Assembly: GCA_017541025.1 (NCBI GenBank)
Contig: JAFXZY010000076.1
Coordinates: forward strand, 1 to 64,000
Length of the DNA stretch: 64,000 nt
Source: Bacteroidaceae bacterium
GTDB taxonomy: Bacteria; Bacteroidota; Bacteroidia; Bacteroidales; Bacteroidaceae
Reading direction: 5' to 3'
Position 1 is the stretch's first letter, and every line of letters starts with the position of its first letter. Of the stretch, positions 49,694-57,770 are shown piece by piece. The notes beneath the pieces were generated by a model. That model was not told the DNA's origin and did no database searches. It was given only the letters and a program-made list of their open reading frames with translations. The position numbers and the translations under genes were made by a program.

Positions 49694-52042
49694 ATGATGA
49701 AAGAAATCATAAAATTAATTCAGCGTAAGCTATCCATAAGGGTTAGTCTGTGGGTGGTTCTTTTTGCAGCCATCATCTTTAATATAGCCCTCGGATTCTT
49801 CTTCTATCAAGCTCGCTCAGCGGTGCGCCAGGAAGCCATCAACCGCGCCATGCAAACGCTTGAAAAGACTTCGCTGCGTGTTGAGGGTATTTTAAACCGT
49901 GTAGAGGTGGCTACTAACATGACTGAATGGCTAGTCAAGAGACATCCCGATGTAGCTGATTCGATGTTCGTTTATAGTCGCGGCATGTTATTGAACAATC
50001 CTGATTTCTACAACTGTTCTATTGCCTTTGAACCATATTATTTTAAAGATAAGGGCCTTTATTTCTCTGCTTATTCCAAACACATGGGCGACAGTGTCCG
50101 CACCATACAAGGTGGCAGCGACCTGTATCAGTATTTTTATACAGACTGGTATCTTATGCCCACATTGCTTGACCAGCCTTGCTGGACGGAGCCCTATATG
50201 GACATAGATGCGCCTACCAACACCAGCGAAATGGTAACCAGCTTCTGCCGAGCTATTAAGGATGATAATGGCAAGATAATAGGTGTTATCAATACCAGCC
50301 TATCTATCAACTGGCTCTCGCAGACCATATCAGCCGTGAAGCCTTATCCCAATTCATATAGCATCATGATTGGTCGTGGTGGCACCTACTTTGTTCATCC
50401 TGATAGCACGAAGATTACACGACAAACTATTTTCACCCAAACTTTTGAAGAACCTGACACTGCCCTTACCGCCTTAGGGCACGCCATGCAGCATGGTGAG
50501 GAAGGCATGAAGCAGATGCATATGAACGGGCAAAAATGCTATGTGTTCTACAAACCCCTTGGTAAGACGGGCTGTAGCATGGCTATTGTCTGTCCGGAAA
50601 GTGACATATTTGGCGGCTTTGACCATCTGCGTAATAGCGTCAGGGCCATCGTGTTGGTGGGACTTCTGCTGATGCTCTTTTTCTTTATCCGTATTATCAC
50701 TACCGAATTGAAACCCTTGCGACGTCTTGCCGAGGAAGCCGAGACCATAGCCTCGGGACATTTCGAAACCAAACTTCCTGAACTGCAACGAATCGATGAG
50801 ATAGGCCAGCTCAGCAACTCGTTTTCCGGCATGCAGCATTCATTAGTGAAATACATTGAGGAACTGAAAGATACGACTGCCCAGAAAGCATCAATTGAAA
50901 GTGACCTTCGCATAGCAAGTGGCATACAGATGGCTATGCTCCCAAAAATCTTTCCACCATATCCGGAACGAGATGACATAGACATCTACGGAAAGCTTGT
51001 CTCTGCGAAGGAAGTAGGTGGTGACCTTTTTGATTTTTTCATCCGCGACGAAAAGTTGTTCTTCTGCATTGGCGATGTATCAGGCAAAGGTGTTCCTGCA
51101 GCATTGGTCATGGCCGTTACCCGTGCCCTATTCCGAGCAGTTGCCGCTCACGAGTCTATGCCTGATCGTATAATCAACAACATGAACGAGACTTTGTCTA
51201 CAAATAATGAATCAGACATGTTTGTTACCATGTTTATAGGTGTATTAGACTTGTTGTCAGGACGTATGCGCTACTGTAATGCAGGTCATGACGTACCTAT
51301 TTTAATAGGGAGTGGCATTGGCATGTTGCCCTGCGACTCTAACATTCCCGTTGGCGTCATGCAAGATTGGGTGTATACACTTCAGGAAACGACTATTGAC
51401 CCATTGACAACAATTTTCCTTTATACCGACGGACTAACAGAGGCAGAGGATATAAATCATGCTCAGTTTCAGGAGAAACGTATCATAGATGTGATTCAGC
51501 AAGCACCGAATGAACCTCAGCAGATAATTTTAGCCATGACTCAAGCCGTACATCAGTTTGTGGGTAATGCAGAACAGAGCGATGATTTGACTATGCTGGC
51601 GTTGCAATACAAACGCCAACAACCACACGTTCGCTATCAACGTAGTTTAACCCTGCCCAACGATGTACAGACAATCCAGTTATTGAACGAGTTTGTAGAT
51701 AACGTATGTGAGGCAGCAGGCTTTGATATAAGCGAGTGCATGCGAATGAACCTTGCTATTGAGGAGGCTGTTGTAAACGTAATGAACTATGCATACCCCA
51801 AGGGTGTCAAGGGAATGGTGAACATTGATGCTACCATTAATGACAAGGGGCTGAAATTTGTCATCAGCGACAATGGCACGCCCTTTGACCCCACAGCCAA
51901 GGAAGAGGTAGATACCACCCTATCGGCTGAGGAGCGTGGCATAGGCGGTCTGGGCATTCACCTAATACGCCAGATTATGGACAGCATTAACTATGAGCAT
52001 ATTGATGGTCGAAACGTCCTAACACTCCTAAAAAGAATATAA
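49694..52042 (+). CDS. Membrane sensor with SpoIIE phosphatase and RsbW-type kinase domains
   Basis: A 782-aa protein. Helix (~17-37), periplasmic Cache-like sensor (~40-310), helix (~318-337), HAMP (ELKPLRRLAEEAETIASGHFETKLPEL), and a PP2C/SpoIIE phosphatase (AKEVGGDLFDFF, FFCIGDVSGKGVPAALVMAV, DDLTMLALQYK). The final ~130 residues are an RsbW/HATPase_c domain (MNLAIEEAVVNVMNYAYP, FVISDNGTPFDPT, GGLGIHLIRQIMD). Both phosphorylation and dephosphorylation of a STAS partner are possible in one chain, as in Vibrio SypE. The partner is probably encoded at 53903. Two bases separate it from the transporter gene. Confidence 0.9.
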   Translation: MMKEIIKLIQRKLSIRVSLWVVLFAAIIFNIALGFFFYQARSAVRQEAINRAMQTLEKTSLRVEGILNRVEVATNMTEWLVKRHPDVADSMFVYSRGMLLNNPDFYNCSIAFEPYYFKDKGLYFSAYSKHMGDSVRTIQGGSDLYQYFYTDWYLMPTLLDQPCWTEPYMDIDAPTNTSEMVTSFCRAIKDDNGKIIGVINTSLSINWLSQTISAVKPYPNSYSIMIGRGGTYFVHPDSTKITRQTIFTQTFEEPDTALTALGHAMQHGEEGMKQMHMNGQKCYVFYKPLGKTGCSMAIVCPESDIFGGFDHLRNSVRAIVLVGLLLMLFFFIRIITTELKPLRRLAEEAETIASGHFETKLPELQRIDEIGQLSNSFSGMQHSLVKYIEELKDTTAQKASIESDLRIASGIQMAMLPKIFPPYPERDDIDIYGKLVSAKEVGGDLFDFFIRDEKLFFCIGDVSGKGVPAALVMAVTRALFRAVAAHESMPDRIINNMNETLSTNNESDMFVTMFIGVLDLLSGRMRYCNAGHDVPILIGSGIGMLPCDSNIPVGVMQDWVYTLQETTIDPLTTIFLYTDGLTEAEDINHAQFQEKRIIDVIQQAPNEPQQIILAMTQAVHQFVGNAEQSDDLTMLALQYKRQQPHVRYQRSLTLPNDVQTIQLLNEFVDNVCEAAGFDISECMRMNLAIEEAVVNVMNYAYPKGVKGMVNIDATINDKGLKFVISDNGTPFDPTAKEEVDTTLSAEERGIGGLGIHLIRQIMDSINYEHIDGRNVLTLLKRI

Positions 52043-52044
52043 CT

Positions 52045-53844
52045 ATGTTTTATGATCAAATCATATTTGGGTTTAATGTTCATGCCTGGATTACAATCTT
52101 GACAATCATTGGCATCTTTATTGTATTGGCTCGGTCGAGGGTACCCGTCGAGGTTGCTTTCTTGAGTGCCCTTACTTTGATGCTGATTACAGGCGTGGTT
52201 ACTGAGGAGGAAGGCTTGGCAGGATTTGGCAGCGAACCTGTAGTGATACATGCTGCCTACTTTGTGATTATTGCAGGACTCCTGCATACTGGGGTACTTT
52301 ACTTACTCTCTAAGAAAGTGCTTGGCGACCCAAAGAACTATAAACATGCTTTGCTACGCTTGATGATTCCAACCAGCCTTTTGGCAGCCTTCTTGAACTC
52401 CACTAACGTGGTGGTCATGTTTATTGATATTGTAAAGATCTGGGCCCGTAAGCTAAATATCGCTCCCTCTAAGCTCCTCCTCCCATTGAGCTATGGTGCA
52501 ACTTTGGGTGGTATGTGTACGTTGCTGGGCGACTCCTCGAACCTAATTATTGCAGGCCTCTATTTTAATGAAACAGGTCAACAACTAAACTTGTTTGAAC
52601 CGTTGATACCTGGTTTAATCCTTACTGTAGTGGGTATATTAATGGTTATGATGCTGCAACACTTCATACCCCCACGTGAGTCTGCTGATCAGACGTTTGA
52701 GACTACAAGCGACTACACCGTGGAACTGCTGGTACCCACTGACAATCCTGCTGTCGGAGAGACTGTTGCCGATGCAGGACTGTACGACGTAAAGGGTGGC
52801 TCTCTGGTAGAGATAGTGCGTTTTGACCGAGAAATTATTTCGCCCGTACCTAAAGACGAGTGGATTCTTGGCGGCGACCGCCTTATTTATGCTGGACAGA
52901 TAAATGAGATTCTTGAATTGAAGAGAACCCACGGGCTGGCTGCTGCCGACCACCATGTGTGGAGCATTAATGATATAGATACTAAACGCCGTATGCGAAC
53001 GGCCTATGTTACATTCGGTAGCGACCTTATTGGAAGTTCTATGGCAAATAGCGATTTTGAAGAAAAAAATAATGTAGCTCTCATTGCTGTAGCTCGTCAG
53101 GGAAGCCGTGTAAAAGGACAGCCTCGAGAAATACTTTTAGAAGCTGGTGATACATTGCTATTAGAATGTCCACCCAAAGGCGAAGAGCAGTTTGAGCGAG
53201 ACAACCGTCGTTCGCTCACATTCTTCGACAGCCATTTTGTTCCTCAACTGGGACCAAAGACAATTACCTCTACCATTATCTTTGTAATGATGTTCGTTGT
53301 TTCATCATTCCATCTAATACCACTTATGGCTGCTACCATGCTGGCTGCTGGATTGATGATTCTTTTTGGCTGCTGCCGTATGACAGGTGTTGCCAAGTAC
53401 ATTGAGTGGGAGTTACTTATTGTGCTGGGTGTTACTGTTGTTTTCTCGACTGCCATCACCAAGACGGGTATTGCTGATAGCATTGCTGGCAATGTACTCC
53501 ATCTCTGCGGAAGCAATCCTTATGTTGTTATGACCGTGATGTGCTTGTTGGCTTCTTTGGTAAGTGAGTTGGTCAGTGACATGGGTGCTACGGCAATCTT
53601 CTTTCCAATTATGTATCAGCAAGCTGAGATGCTGGGATGCAACCCTGTGCCATTTGTTATTTCGCTTATGCTTAGTGTGTCTATTAGTTTTGCCTCACCC
53701 ATAGGAAGCGGTACACACATGCTTATCTACGGCCCTGGCTCGTTCCGGTTTACCGACTTTGCTCGCCTTGGCATCTGTATGCACATTGTGCTTCTTACCA
53801 TTGCATTAATTGTAGTAAACATTATTTATCCATTGTATTTATAA
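52045..53844 (+). CDS. SLC13/DASS-type transporter with two RCK_C domains
   Basis: A 599-aa protein. Membrane halves (about 1-205 and 395-599) flank two TrkA-C-like soluble domains (VELLVPTDNPAVGETVADAGLYD...GDRLIYAGQ and AYVTFGSDLIGSSMANSDFEEKNNVALIAVARQG...GDTLLLECPP). LNSTNVVVMFIDIV and TLLGDSSNLIIAGLY are family-type helix-loop motifs; VSDMGATAIFFPIMY and ASPIGSGTHMLIYGPG are their repeats in the second half. It probably imports an anion (sulfate, dicarboxylate or the like). It lies between the sensor and STAS genes, suggesting it is part of the same response. Confidence 0.88.
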   Translation: MFYDQIIFGFNVHAWITILTIIGIFIVLARSRVPVEVAFLSALTLMLITGVVTEEEGLAGFGSEPVVIHAAYFVIIAGLLHTGVLYLLSKKVLGDPKNYKHALLRLMIPTSLLAAFLNSTNVVVMFIDIVKIWARKLNIAPSKLLLPLSYGATLGGMCTLLGDSSNLIIAGLYFNETGQQLNLFEPLIPGLILTVVGILMVMMLQHFIPPRESADQTFETTSDYTVELLVPTDNPAVGETVADAGLYDVKGGSLVEIVRFDREIISPVPKDEWILGGDRLIYAGQINEILELKRTHGLAAADHHVWSINDIDTKRRMRTAYVTFGSDLIGSSMANSDFEEKNNVALIAVARQGSRVKGQPREILLEAGDTLLLECPPKGEEQFERDNRRSLTFFDSHFVPQLGPKTITSTIIFVMMFVVSSFHLIPLMAATMLAAGLMILFGCCRMTGVAKYIEWELLIVLGVTVVFSTAITKTGIADSIAGNVLHLCGSNPYVVMTVMCLLASLVSELVSDMGATAIFFPIMYQQAEMLGCNPVPFVISLMLSVSISFASPIGSGTHMLIYGPGSFRFTDFARLGICMHIVLLTIALIVVNIIYPLYL

Positions 53845-53902
53845 TAAGGTAAAGTTTAAAGAAAATTAATTAAAACAAAATAAACAATCAAATTTAAATA
53901 GT

Positions 53903-54205
53903 ATGAATACTGTATTAAAAGAAGAAAACAATGATTTAGTGATGTATTTTGAGGGGCGCCTTGATACGGCTTCAGCACCAAGGGTGGAGGCCGACGTTGC
54001 ACCCCTGAAGGAAAGTTCCGGTCACGATATAATACTCGATTGTTCAAAGTTAGAATATATCTCATCGGCAGGTTTGCGCATATTCCTTAGCATCTTGAAG
54101 AGTGCCAAACCCAAGGGTGACCACGTTTACATAAGAGGGATTTCCAACGATATCCGCGCCGTATTTGCTATGACGGGTTTCGTCAACCTCTTTGAGTTCA
54201 AGTAA
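53903..54205 (+). CDS. STAS-domain anti-sigma-factor antagonist-like protein
   Basis: A 100-aa single STAS domain. VMYFEGRLDTASAPRVEADV is the first half and IILDCSKLEYISSAGLRIFLSILK has the phosphorylation site, with Ser54 or Ser55 as the acceptor. It is the expected substrate of the kinase/phosphatase encoded at 49694. Bacteroidetes have no SigB-type sigma factor next to this system, so its output partner is not obvious; the neighbouring transporter or alarmone enzymes are candidates (inference). 58 bases after the transporter gene, 12 before the next. Confidence 0.9.
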   Translation: MNTVLKEENNDLVMYFEGRLDTASAPRVEADVAPLKESSGHDIILDCSKLEYISSAGLRIFLSILKSAKPKGDHVYIRGISNDIRAVFAMTGFVNLFEFK

Positions 54206-54217
54206 TCTAAAGCAAGT

Positions 54218-55288
54218 ATGGATAACCAAGTGAAACTAGACTCACATGGTGAAACGCTGCTACGTCAGTACCACGAGTTGCGTCCCACGATTGAAGAATT
54301 GGCCCAAGAGGCCTATGAACAATTACACCGAGCCATCAAAGAGCAAGGCATATACGTTACAGCTATTGAGCAACGTGTAAAAACAGAACATTCACTGGCA
54401 GGGAAACTGGAACTGAAAGGTGCTAAATACAAGAGCATTGATGATGTGACCGACCTTGTGGGACTGCGTGTCATTACCTTCTACACCGATGAGGTGGATA
54501 AGGTTGCGGTTATAGCAAAACGGATCTTCGACGTTGACTGGCAAGAAAGCGTGGATAAACGCAAATCGCACGATTTGGATTCCTTTGGTTACAACTCATT
54601 ACACTATATCTGTCGGCTTAAGACAGGTGGCATGCGTTTCGAACTACAGATGCGTACAGCACTACAACATGTATGGTCGACCATTGAGCATGACACAGGC
54701 TATAAGAGCAATATAGTAATTCCTCGAGAGTACATGCGACAATTTAGCCGACTGGCTGGTATGCTGGAACTCATTGATGACGAATTCAGCCGTCTTCGTA
54801 TGGTACTCAACGACTACCGACGCCAGATTCAGGCATTGGTAAAGAATGGACACTTAGACGAAGTGCCCTTGTCAGCCGATACGTTTCGCAGCTTCCTGGG
54901 ACTTCTTCCATTCGACCATCTAAACCGTCGTATTGCTGCTGTCAATCAGGCCGAGATATATCCCGTTTCTATGATGCCATTCCTTCCTGTACTCGAATCT
55001 TTTGGAATGGAGACCCTTGGAGATGTACAGCGTTTCGTTGATGAAAATAGCGATGATGCACACCAATTGGCTCTCTCACAGTTGGCCATAACCGACATTG
55101 ACATTCTCTCTTCCAGCGCCGCTCTACAATATCTATGTCTAGTATATGTATTGAAAAATGGAGGTGGCCGAGATGGTCTGAAAGCCATATACGACACTAT
55201 AAATGGTGAATCTGATTCCAACGGCCTCCTCGCCGACCTCATGCTTGGACAAGCAAAAACATTACCCTTTATGCAACAAAATTTTTAA
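54218..55288 (+). CDS. RelA/SpoT-type alarmone synthetase (SAS-like) with C-terminal extension
   Basis: A 356-aa protein with a RelA_SpoT nucleotidyltransferase core at residues ~20-200. QRVKTEHSLAGKL is the ATP-binding start, TDLVGLRVITFY holds the metal-binding Asp, FGYNSLHYIC is the guanine-stacking Tyr loop, and FELQMRTALQHVWSTIEHD carries the catalytic Glu. No HD, TGS or ACT domain is in this chain. The C-terminal ~150 residues are helical and unlike known SAS tails. It should make pppGpp/ppGpp or, if it is a toxSAS, another pyrophosphorylated product. 11 bases before the HD hydrolase gene. Confidence 0.88.
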   Translation: MDNQVKLDSHGETLLRQYHELRPTIEELAQEAYEQLHRAIKEQGIYVTAIEQRVKTEHSLAGKLELKGAKYKSIDDVTDLVGLRVITFYTDEVDKVAVIAKRIFDVDWQESVDKRKSHDLDSFGYNSLHYICRLKTGGMRFELQMRTALQHVWSTIEHDTGYKSNIVIPREYMRQFSRLAGMLELIDDEFSRLRMVLNDYRRQIQALVKNGHLDEVPLSADTFRSFLGLLPFDHLNRRIAAVNQAEIYPVSMMPFLPVLESFGMETLGDVQRFVDENSDDAHQLALSQLAITDIDILSSSAALQYLCLVYVLKNGGGRDGLKAIYDTINGESDSNGLLADLMLGQAKTLPFMQQNF

Positions 55289-55299
55289 TCCGACAGACA

Positions 55300-55905
55300 A
55301 TGGCAAATAATCCTTTAAATACAGAACTATTAGACCGCGCCATTATGTTTGCTCTTCACGCCCATTCGGGAACTGAGCGTCGCAAAAAGGGGTTCCCCTA
55401 CATCGTTCATCCCATGGAAGCCGTAGAAATTGTAGCCACAATGACGTCCGATCAGGAATTGCTGTCCGCCGCTATCCTGCATGACACAGTAGAAGATACC
55501 GACGTTACCGTGGAACAGATTCGCAATGAGTTCGGTGACCGCATTGCGTCTATTGTTGCTGCAGAGAGCGACAATCCCCATGAGAGCAAAGATGATATTG
55601 AAAACTGGCGAGCTCGGAAGCAGGCTGCTATTGATCGTCTAGCCACAGCCTCTCACGATACAAAGATTGTTGCTTTAGGTGACAAGCTTTCCAACATGCG
55701 AGCTATTGCACGCGACTATACCATGCAGGGTGATAATCTCTGGAACCTTTTTCACTCTAAAGAGCGCAAAGATCACGAGTGGCACTACCGAGGATTGGCA
55801 GAATCTCTTAGCGAGTTACACGACACTTTTGCATACAAAGAGTTCGAGCAACTCATCCATCAAGTATTTGACGAACCGTCAGCACCTACAGGGAACTGCA
55901 AATAA
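55300..55905 (+). CDS. HD-domain (p)ppGpp hydrolase-like protein (SAH/MESH1 type)
   Basis: A 201-aa HD-superfamily hydrolase with all hydrolase motifs of Rel/SpoT and MESH1: YIVHPMEAVEIVATM, AAILHDTVEDTDVTVEQI, and IVALGDKLSNMRAI. It should remove the pyrophosphate of ppGpp. It directly follows the synthetase gene, so the pair separates synthesis and breakdown in two proteins. Such pairs are seen in toxSAS-antitoxin systems and in split alarmone modules. Last gene of the run, convergent with the thioesterase gene. Confidence 0.88.
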   Translation: MANNPLNTELLDRAIMFALHAHSGTERRKKGFPYIVHPMEAVEIVATMTSDQELLSAAILHDTVEDTDVTVEQIRNEFGDRIASIVAAESDNPHESKDDIENWRARKQAAIDRLATASHDTKIVALGDKLSNMRAIARDYTMQGDNLWNLFHSKERKDHEWHYRGLAESLSELHDTFAYKEFEQLIHQVFDEPSAPTGNCK

Positions 55906-55966
55906 CCTTTTCGGCAAATAGCATTTCTAAACTCTCCTCAACAAAAGGATAAATTTGCGTTATATA

Positions 55967-56386
55967 TCAGAGGTATTTCTTCTTCCAATCAGTGAAATAC
56001 TGGGGTTCTTCTATCATGAGTTGTCCTTGTGGATCTATAAAAAGCTGGGTGGTGGTGCCTTCGCAGCAGAGGATACCATCGGACTGACGAAATATCTGGT
56101 ATTTGAAATCCAAACGGGCACCAGGTTTGCGGACGTAGGTGGTGTGTATCTCGGCTACATCATTCATACCCATGGGGGCTAAATGGCGCACATGCACATC
56201 GTATACTGGAGCAGGAATGTTGGCGGCCAGCATAACCTCGTAACCTATACCAGGGTAATGACGACCGAAAGATTCACGGCCGTCCTCGAAATACTTGACG
56301 TAGTTTCCGTGCCATACGCGCAACATGGCATCCATCTCACTAAACTTAACGCGAATCTGGCAAATATCAGTTAATTCTTTCTTCAT
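55967..56386 (-). CDS. Hot-dog thioesterase (4-hydroxybenzoyl-CoA type)
   Basis: A 139-aa single-hot-dog protein. IRVKFSEMDAMLRVWHGNYVKYFEDGRESF is the 4HBT signature, with Asp in the position of the catalytic acid. It lies at the downstream end of the pigment-type cluster and overlaps the DUF4833 gene by 4 bases. It may release an acyl product from ACP or CoA (inference). Confidence 0.85.
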   Translation of the reverse strand: MKKELTDICQIRVKFSEMDAMLRVWHGNYVKYFEDGRESFGRHYPGIGYEVMLAANIPAPVYDVHVRHLAPMGMNDVAEIHTTYVRKPGARLDFKYQIFRQSDGILCCEGTTTQLFIDPQGQLMIEEPQYFTDWKKKYL

Positions 56387-56865
56387 TTCTTATTATTGAT
56401 GCGCTTGGTTACGGTCTTGCCGTTGGAAACGCCCGTTACATCTACGTAAAGACAGGTAAGTGTATCGCCCTTCATCTGTGCAAAGAACTTTGTAACCACC
56501 ATCTCTTGCCCCTCCATGGTGACAAGGGCTATCCACTTACCGGCGCGCTTGCAGATTCGTATGGGCAGGTTCTTGTAGGGAGTGAGGTGAATGGTAACCT
56601 CGTTGTCCTTCTTACTATCGACCTTATAGCCGAAGGCAAAGGTGAACTGCAGGTAAGAGAGCTCCTTCTTCTCCCCACCCTCTTCGGCCCTTATCCAATA
56701 GGCATGCACAGGGTTCTTGAGGTCCAGCTTTCCATCCTTAAGATTTATATCGTAGCAGATATAGTTCTTGTTGGTGCTGCGCTCGAAAACAAACAGCCTT
56801 TCTGCAGTACAAGAATATGAAAGAATGAAAAATGAAAGAATGAAAAATATTAATCCCCTTTTCAT
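56383..56865 (-). CDS. DUF4833 secreted protein
   Basis: A 160-aa protein with a signal peptide or lipoprotein-like start (MKRGLIFFILSFFILSYSC). The body holds RLFVFERSTNKNYICYDINLKDGKLDLKNPVHAYWIRAEEGG, the DUF4833 sequence. Such proteins occur in aryl-polyene/flexirubin-type clusters of Bacteroidetes, and its overlap with the thioesterase gene supports that here. Function unknown. Confidence 0.75.
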   Translation of the reverse strand: MKRGLIFFILSFFILSYSCTAERLFVFERSTNKNYICYDINLKDGKLDLKNPVHAYWIRAEEGGEKKELSYLQFTFAFGYKVDSKKDNEVTIHLTPYKNLPIRICKRAGKWIALVTMEGQEMVVTKFFAQMKGDTLTCLYVDVTGVSNGKTVTKRINNKK

Positions 56866-56920
56866 GTTTTTAAGTTAATGAGCATTTGCAACTTTTTAAC
56901 CTTTTTACCTTTAACCCTTG

Positions 56921-57655
56921 TCAAGTATAAAGTCCTCCGTTAATGGAGATAACGTTACCCGTAACATATCCTGCCATGGGAGATACCAGGAAGGCTACGG
57001 CTTCGGCAACCTCTTCGGGTTGGCCGAAACGACCAGCAGGAATGGTCTTCTTGAGTGTGGCTTCGTCTAAGCCCTCTACCATATCGGTCTTAATAAAGCC
57101 AGGAGCCAGGGCATTAACAGTGACGTTCTTCTTGGCAACTTCCTGAGCCAAAGCCTTGGTGGCTGCAATGATTCCACCCTTGGCAGCTGAGTAGTTGGTC
57201 TGACCGGGCAAACCCTTTATACCGCTTACGCTGGCCATATTGATGATACGACCAAACTTGTGGAACTGCATAGCGGGCAGCAGGGGCTGGGTAACGTTAA
57301 AGAAGCCCTGCAGGGTGATATCTATAACGCGAGTGTAGTCCTCGAAAGGCATGAGGGCCATAACACCATCACGTCGAATGCCGGCATTGTTAACGCAGAC
57401 CTCAATGTACTCATCATTGTCTTGATGAGCATCTTGCCAAGCCTGAATAGTAGCAGTTGCCTTTTCACGGTCAGCCACATCGAAGCACCACAACTCACCA
57501 TCGGTACCTGCCTCGCGAACGAGGCGCAGCGTCTCCTCGGCTGCAGCGGTATTACCAGCGTAATTGATAAGAATATTATAACCCATCTGGGCTAAGCGGA
57601 CAGCAATGGCGCGACCCAAACCGCGACTTGCTCCTGTTACTAATGCGTACTTCAT
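56921..57655 (-). CDS. fabG: 3-oxoacyl-ACP reductase (FabG-like)
   Basis: A 244-aa short-chain dehydrogenase. TGASRGLGRAIA is the NADPH-binding loop, NNAGIRRDGVM the conserved NAG, and Ser plus YSAAK (TNYSAAKGG) the catalytic residues. It ends with GGLYT as many FabG do. It is within the polyene cluster, so it probably serves that pathway rather than general fatty-acid synthesis. 115 bases separate it from the DUF5686 gene. Confidence 0.88.
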   Translation of the reverse strand: MKYALVTGASRGLGRAIAVRLAQMGYNILINYAGNTAAAEETLRLVREAGTDGELWCFDVADREKATATIQAWQDAHQDNDEYIEVCVNNAGIRRDGVMALMPFEDYTRVIDITLQGFFNVTQPLLPAMQFHKFGRIINMASVSGIKGLPGQTNYSAAKGGIIAATKALAQEVAKKNVTVNALAPGFIKTDMVEGLDEATLKKTIPAGRFGQPEEVAEAVAFLVSPMAGYVTGNVISINGGLYT

Positions 57656-57770
57656 ATTTTTTTGTTTACTGTTTACCGTTTATTGTTTACTTTATCCCGA
57701 TGACAGAATTGTCGGGCACACAAGTTTTATTTTAGGTTTTTGTAAATCTCATTCTTCACTCTTCATTTAT

